64,000 nucleotides of DNA. Source: Arhodomonas sp052060015. GTDB taxonomy: Bacteria > Pseudomonadota > Gammaproteobacteria > Nitrococcales > Nitrococcaceae. A program made the position numbers and the translations under genes. Below the pieces are notes generated by a model. The model saw only the letters and a program-made list of their open reading frames with translations, had not been told where the DNA came from and did no database searches. The DNA is taken from contig NZ_JBPODZ010000004.1 in assembly GCF_052060015.1 (NCBI RefSeq), forward strand, positions 225,456 through 289,455, given 5' to 3'. Below are positions 60,571 to 64,000 of the stretch, piece after piece. Positions within the stretch are counted from its first letter, which is position 1. The number at the start of each line of letters is the position of its first letter.

Positions 60571-61547
60571 GCCTCTCGGAGTTCCAGCTCATCGAGCGCT
60601 TCTTCGCCGGGCTGGGGGCTGCCCGGGCCGACGTCCGGCTGGGTCACGGCGATGACGCCGCCCTGGTGGACTGCGGTGGCGCTACCCTGGCCCTGGCGGT
60701 GGACACCCTCATCGAGGGCGTGCACTTTCCCGCTGACGCGCCGGCGGCGAGCATCGGCCACAAGCTCCTGGCAGTGAACCTGAGCGACATGGCCGCCATG
60801 GGGGCGGAGCCGGCCTGGGCGCTGCTGGCCCTGACCCTGCCGGCGGTGGACGAGACGCGGCTGGCGGCGATCCGCGAGGGCCTGGACGCGCTCGCCTCCC
60901 GGCACGGACTGGCGCTGATCGGCGGTGACACCACCCGCGGCGAATCACTGGTGGCCTCGCTGTTTGTGGCAGGCCACGCAGGGGAGGACGCCCTGCGTCG
61001 GGATGGGGCCCGACCCGGTGACTGGGTCTGGGTATCCGGTGCGCCCGGCGAGGCCGCTGCCGGCCTGGCGCTCTGGCAGGCCAGTGTGCGGGACGGCCCG
61101 GGGGTGGCGCAGCTGCTGCGCCGGCTGCACTGGCCGGAGCCCCGCGTCGCCCTGGGCCGGGGGCTCCGCGGTGTGGCCAGCGCCGCGGTGGATGTCTCCG
61201 ATGGGGTGGTGGCGGATGCCGGACATCTCGCCCATCGCAGCGGTGTGGCGCTTACCATCCGCGCCGCGGACCTGCCGCTGTCCCCTGCGCTCACCGCCTG
61301 CGCCGGCGAGCGAGCGATGGAATACGCCCTCGCCGGCGGCGACGACTACGAACTGCTATTCACAGCACCCGAGGCGGCGAGCGAGGCGGTCCGCCGTGCC
61401 GCCGACGCGGCGGGCGTGACGGTGCATCCCGTCGGTGGGGTGGCGGCCGGGCGCGCGGAGGTCACCGTCATCGATGCCGACGGGGCGCCGATGAAGGTGG
61501 CCCGGGGCGGGTATCGGCACTTTGACGGAGGGGGAGGGGGCCGGTGA
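60567..61547 (+). CDS. thiL: Thiamine-monophosphate kinase
   Basis: 326 residues, last step of thiamine diphosphate synthesis. Seen: LGHGDDAALVD, VDTLIEGVHFP, GHKLLAVNLSDMAAMGAEPAWALLALTLP, IGGDTTRGE and DVSDGVVADAGHLAHRSGV. Coupled by ATGA to DUF2889 before and by GTGA to pgpA after. Confidence 0.97.
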   Translation: MSLSEFQLIERFFAGLGAARADVRLGHGDDAALVDCGGATLALAVDTLIEGVHFPADAPAASIGHKLLAVNLSDMAAMGAEPAWALLALTLPAVDETRLAAIREGLDALASRHGLALIGGDTTRGESLVASLFVAGHAGEDALRRDGARPGDWVWVSGAPGEAAAGLALWQASVRDGPGVAQLLRRLHWPEPRVALGRGLRGVASAAVDVSDGVVADAGHLAHRSGVALTIRAADLPLSPALTACAGERAMEYALAGGDDYELLFTAPEAASEAVRRAADAAGVTVHPVGGVAAGRAEVTVIDADGAPMKVARGGYRHFDGGGGGR

Positions 61548-62014
61548 CCGGCGCCTTCCGGCTGCGCGATCCGCGCCAGTTTCTCGCCCTCGGTTTCGGC
61601 AGCGGGCTGGCGCCCCGGGCCCCCGGCACGGTGGGTACGCTGGCGGCATTGCCGCTGGTCTGGGGCCTCAGCCTGCTCCCGCTCGGGCTGTACCTGTTGG
61701 CGGTGGGCGTCGCCTTCCTGCTGGGATGTTGGGTCTGCGGGGCCACGGCCCGGGCGGTAGGGGTGCATGATCACCCGGCCATCGTGTGGGACGAGTTCGT
61801 GGGCCTCGCGGTGACCCTCATCGCCGTCCCCTCCACACCCCTCGCCCTGGTGCTGGCTGTGGTCCTGTTCCGGGTGTTCGATATCCTCAAGCCCTGGCCT
61901 ATCCGTTGGCTGGACCGCCATGTCCATGGCGGTCTGGGCATCATGCTCGACGATGTCATCGCCGCCATACCGGCGGCGGCGATACTCCACGGTGTCCTGT
62001 TGGTGCTCGGCTGA
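61544..62014 (+). CDS. pgpA: Phosphatidylglycerophosphatase A
   Basis: 156-residue inner-membrane phosphatase making phosphatidylglycerol. Seen: LALGFGSGLAPRAPGTVGTLAALPLVW, DHPAIVWDEFVGLAVTL and RVFDILKPWPIRWLDRHVHGGLGIMLDDVIA. GTG start at 61544 overlapping the thiL stop. Confidence 0.96.
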   Translation: MTGAFRLRDPRQFLALGFGSGLAPRAPGTVGTLAALPLVWGLSLLPLGLYLLAVGVAFLLGCWVCGATARAVGVHDHPAIVWDEFVGLAVTLIAVPSTPLALVLAVVLFRVFDILKPWPIRWLDRHVHGGLGIMLDDVIAAIPAAAILHGVLLVLG

Positions 62015-62096
62015 GGCCGGTTTCCCCTTACCCGCTGCAGGGCGGATCGAGTATGCTGGGGCGCACAAGGAAGACCACCACCCAGGGTTCTTCACG

Positions 62097-62873
62097 ATGA
62101 GCGATCCGCCCAATTCCCAGGGCCTACGGGTATCGCGGCTGCGCAGCGCCTGCAATGACTGCGGGCTGGTGCAGCTATGCCTGCCGGTCAGCCTGGAATC
62201 GGAGGATGTGGACCGCCTGGACCGCATCGTCCAGCCACGCCGGCCGATCCGGCGTAGCGATCACCTCTACCGGGCCGGGGATCCCTTCGGCGCCATCTTC
62301 GTGGTGCGCACGGGGGCACTGAAGACCTATACCCTCTCCGAGTCGGGCGAAGAGCAGATCATGGGCTTCCACCTGCCGGGGGAGGTGGTGGGACTGGACG
62401 CCATCAGCCAGGGCCGGCATCCCTGCGGGGCCCAGGCCCTGGAGACCACGACGGTCTGCGAGATCCCCTTCGAGCGCCTCGAGGACCTCTCGGGACGGAT
62501 CCCCGGGTTGCAGCACCAGCTGTTGCGCCTGATGAGCAAGGAGATCTTCGCCGACCACGAGATGCTCCACGCGCTCGCCAATCGCAGCGCCGAGGAGCGG
62601 CTGGCCATCGTGCTGCTGAGCCTGTCCCAGCGCTTCGCCCGCCGCGGGCTCTCACCGTGGCGGTTCCGGTTGCCCATGTCCCGTTCCGAGCTCAGCAACT
62701 ACCTAGGGGTGGCGCCGGAGACCATGAGCCGCCTGTTCCGCCGCTTCCAGGAGCGTGGCTGGATCGCGAGCCACGGCAAGGAGCTGTCCCTGGAGGACGT
62801 GCGGGAGCTAAAGGCCGTCGCGGGCCCGCGGCTCCCCGAGGACGCCGGGGCCGACGCCACCTCACGCCCGTGA
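62097..62873 (+). CDS. fnr: Oxygen-sensing regulator FNR/ANR
   Basis: 258 residues. All four cluster ligands are present: C19-x2-C22-x5-C28 in the N-terminus plus the cysteine in VCEIPFE. A Crp fold with FLPGEVVG-type segments and a C-terminal HTH (SRSELSNYLGVAPETMSRLFRRFQ) keep the E-SR residues that read TTGAT. Under low oxygen the 4Fe-4S dimer binds FNR boxes; two lie in this window (8953, 42001). Follows pgpA after 82 bp. Confidence 0.96.
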   Translation: MSDPPNSQGLRVSRLRSACNDCGLVQLCLPVSLESEDVDRLDRIVQPRRPIRRSDHLYRAGDPFGAIFVVRTGALKTYTLSESGEEQIMGFHLPGEVVGLDAISQGRHPCGAQALETTTVCEIPFERLEDLSGRIPGLQHQLLRLMSKEIFADHEMLHALANRSAEERLAIVLLSLSQRFARRGLSPWRFRLPMSRSELSNYLGVAPETMSRLFRRFQERGWIASHGKELSLEDVRELKAVAGPRLPEDAGADATSRP

Positions 62874-62885
62874 TCCCGGGAGGGT

Positions 62886-63182
62886 TTAGCCGCTGAGGTC
62901 CTCGCCTCGCCGGTGCCAGCGTTGCTGCTGGGCTTGGGCCACCAGGCGGTGCCAGCGCAGCACCTCCGGGTGCTCCGGGTACTGGGTGAGTAGCCGCCCC
63001 GTCTGATACCGAAGGTCGTCAATCAGCGTCTGGCGCAAGGGCTCGCTGGTCAGCGTGTGGGCCGCTACCCATTGTTCCCGGGTCTGTTCCAGGGCCTGGT
63101 CGAGACGCTCGTTGCCGGAGAGGCCGGCAATGCCGCCCAACACCAGCATGGCGATGAGCGTGCTTATCAATACCCGTGGCAT
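62886..63182 (-). CDS. Small exported or membrane-anchored protein of unknown function
   Basis: 98 residues. An N-terminal hydrophobic helix (VLISTLIAMLVLGGIAGLSG) serves as signal or anchor; the rest is helical and charged (DQALEQTREQWVAAH, RWHRLVAQAQQQRWHRRGEDL). GGGAGGAG lies 5 bp before the ATG, so translation is likely real. No family recognised. Convergent with fnr. Confidence 0.6.
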   Translation of the reverse strand: MPRVLISTLIAMLVLGGIAGLSGNERLDQALEQTREQWVAAHTLTSEPLRQTLIDDLRYQTGRLLTQYPEHPEVLRWHRLVAQAQQQRWHRRGEDLSG

Positions 63183-63281
63183 CCATTCTCCTCCCGTGGG
63201 TTCTGTCCTGCGTTCGGGCCGACGACGTCAGACCGCGTCAACGCCGCGTCGTTCCCTACCAATCCGCGCCGCAGTGCTCCG

Positions 63282-63305
63282 CCTATAGCCGCTATGCGGC
63301 TTAGG
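63282..63305. repeat. Imperfect palindrome at the IS left end
   Basis: CCTA-t-AGCCGC-TAT-GCGGCT-TAGG: a hairpin with a 3-nt loop and a single unpaired T (63286) in the 5' arm. IS200/IS605 elements carry such subterminal palindromes with extrahelical T residues that TnpA reads. It lies 33 bp beyond the tnpA stop. Confidence 0.6.
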
Positions 63306-63338
63306 GGGTGGTGAAGCGGCGCATGGCGCGAAGCGCGA

Positions 63339-63755
63339 TCACTCCGACGCTTCCTGTTGCTCGATGTAGTGCTTCAGCACCGAGAGCGGCGCACCGCCGA
63401 CGCTGATAATGCAGTAACTCCGAGACCAGAAAACCGGCTTGCGCCAGTAGTAGCGCTGCAAGTGTTCCTTGTACTCCTTGCGGATCAGTCGGGAGGTGAC
63501 GGTCTTGAGATTGTTCACGAACGCGGACGGCGCAGTGCGCGGCGTCAACTCCAGGAGCAGGTGCACATGATCCGGCTCGCCGTTGAACTCCAGCACCTCG
63601 CCTTCCCACTTTCCGGTTGTGGCGCGGGCGATCTCCTCCAATCGGGAAAGCATCGGTTTCGTGATGCACTTGCACCGGTATTTGGTGACCATAACCAAAT
63701 GGTACTGTAGCCGGTACGTACAATGATAGAGCCGTTTTAGCGGTTGTGAATCCAT
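63339..63755 (-). CDS. tnpA: IS200/IS605-family transposase TnpA (Y1 HUH)
   Basis: 138 residues. Single-strand transposase: HUH motif in EPDHVHLLLEL, and a C-terminal helix with a candidate nucleophilic tyrosine (LKHYIEQQ). N-terminus YHLVMVTKYRCKCI is typical. ATG at 63753-63755 is chosen over the longer frame from 63797. Start lies 22 bp from the divergent tnpB. Confidence 0.92.
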   Translation of the reverse strand: MDSQPLKRLYHCTYRLQYHLVMVTKYRCKCITKPMLSRLEEIARATTGKWEGEVLEFNGEPDHVHLLLELTPRTAPSAFVNNLKTVTSRLIRKEYKEHLQRYYWRKPVFWSRSYCIISVGGAPLSVLKHYIEQQEASE

Positions 63756-63763
63756 AATAACCA

Positions 63764-63771
63764 AGTATAAT
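63764..63771. promoter_or_regulatory. Overlapping divergent -10 elements of tnpA and tnpB
   Basis: Plus strand TATAAT (63766-63771) is 6 bp before the tnpB ATG; minus strand TATACT (63764-63769) is 8 bp before the tnpA ATG. Both would give near-leaderless mRNAs, so the elements may be weak or act differently. Confidence 0.4.
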
Positions 63772-63777
63772 TTTCGT

Positions 63778-64000
63778 ATGGTCCAGCGCAAGGTCACATA
63801 CCGGCTTTACCCCACGACGGCCCAGCTTGCTGTCCTGGAGCGCCAACGCTGGGTCCATTGCCTGCTGTGGAATGAGGCACTGGCCGAGCGGCGCCGGGCC
63901 TGGGGCGAGCGACAGGAGTCGCCGGGGTTCTCGGTCCAGTGCAAGCGGCTGACCGAGTGGCGTGCCCAATCGAAGCTCCTGCGTGGCCTCAACGCCCAGT
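63778..64000 (+). CDS. tnpB: TnpB/IS605 OrfB RNA-guided nuclease (partial, N-terminus)
   Basis: First 74 codons of an OrfB/TnpB protein: MVQRKVTYRLYPTTAQ is the typical N-terminal pattern (YRLYPT-x2-Q), followed by LWNEALAERR. The RuvC and zinc-finger parts lie beyond the right edge. Known: TnpB proteins are omega-RNA guided endonucleases, ancestors of Cas12. Completeness cannot be judged here. Confidence 0.82.
   Translation, partial: MVQRKVTYRLYPTTAQLAVLERQRWVHCLLWNEALAERRRAWGERQESPGFSVQCKRLTEWRAQSKLLRGLNAQ

Larger units (their letters stand above)
63282..64000. mobile_element. IS605-type insertion sequence (IS200/IS605 family), truncated by window edge
   Basis: Contains a subterminal left palindrome, tnpA leftward and tnpB rightward, diverging from a shared AT-rich promoter: the IS605 layout. 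The exact left tip and its target tetranucleotide could not be fixed by eye; the region 63183-63281 shows nothing else. The right end is outside the window. Confidence 0.8.

Overview
The window is high-GC (roughly two thirds G+C by eye), densely coded DNA from a Gram-negative bacterium. The gene content (FNR with an intact four-cysteine cluster, OmpW, MlaC, RimK, class I fumarase, EttA, RibBA, and many TRAP transporters) points to a gammaproteobacterium. Acidic proteins and abundant TRAP transporters would suit a halophilic Ectothiorhodospiraceae-like lineage; that placement is inference. No tRNA, rRNA, CRISPR array or prophage was seen. The only mobile element is an IS605-type insertion sequence cut by the right edge.

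Left part (1-15.0 kb). A leucine-dehydrogenase-like gene cut by the left edge is divergent from an RpiR regulator. A TAXI-type TRAP transporter (binding protein plus fused permease) with a UspA protein follows. Next come a short LOV blue-light receptor overlapping msrA, then ompW divergent from a class I fumarase across a shared FNR-like box, then an ABC ATPase / FtsX permease / AttH-lipocalin operon.

Catabolic cluster (15.0-21.9 kb). A DcaP-like porin, a DctPQM TRAP transporter and a nitrilase-fold protein are followed by a convergent AraC regulator. Porin and dctP are each preceded by the same layout: two 17-bp direct repeats at a 20-bp period, then a TAGGNT hexamer exactly 20 bp later. This probably marks the AraC regulon. 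The nitrilase-fold protein lacks its catalytic cysteine.

Middle (21.9-41.9 kb). An orphan mlaC, a DUF4382 lipoprotein with an aspartate tail, a Bcr/CflA exporter, Sir2, DUF924 and VanZ genes lead to an operon of DctPQM plus a fused 5-oxoprolinase. After that come a PCuAC copper chaperone, clpB with a good sigma-32 promoter, a LysR regulator divergent from wrbA plus glutathionyl-hydroquinone reductase, stand-alone ribA, and a di-iron MBL-fold protein.

Right part (42-64 kb). A perfect FNR box precedes an RND efflux pair. A haloacid dehalogenase, a degenerate P-type ATPase without actuator domain, and an M48 lipoprotein protease follow. A 420-bp spacer then holds three hairpins with a shared apical sequence but different arms. 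Beyond it lie ettA, rimK/rimB, and a long housekeeping operon glyA-nrdR-ribD-ribE-ribBA-ribH-nusB-DUF2889-thiL-pgpA-fnr, with ATGA-type overlaps in its later part. The RibBA here has lost its GTP cyclohydrolase II zinc site, which explains the separate ribA. FNR, encoded at the right, is the likely reader of the two FNR boxes.
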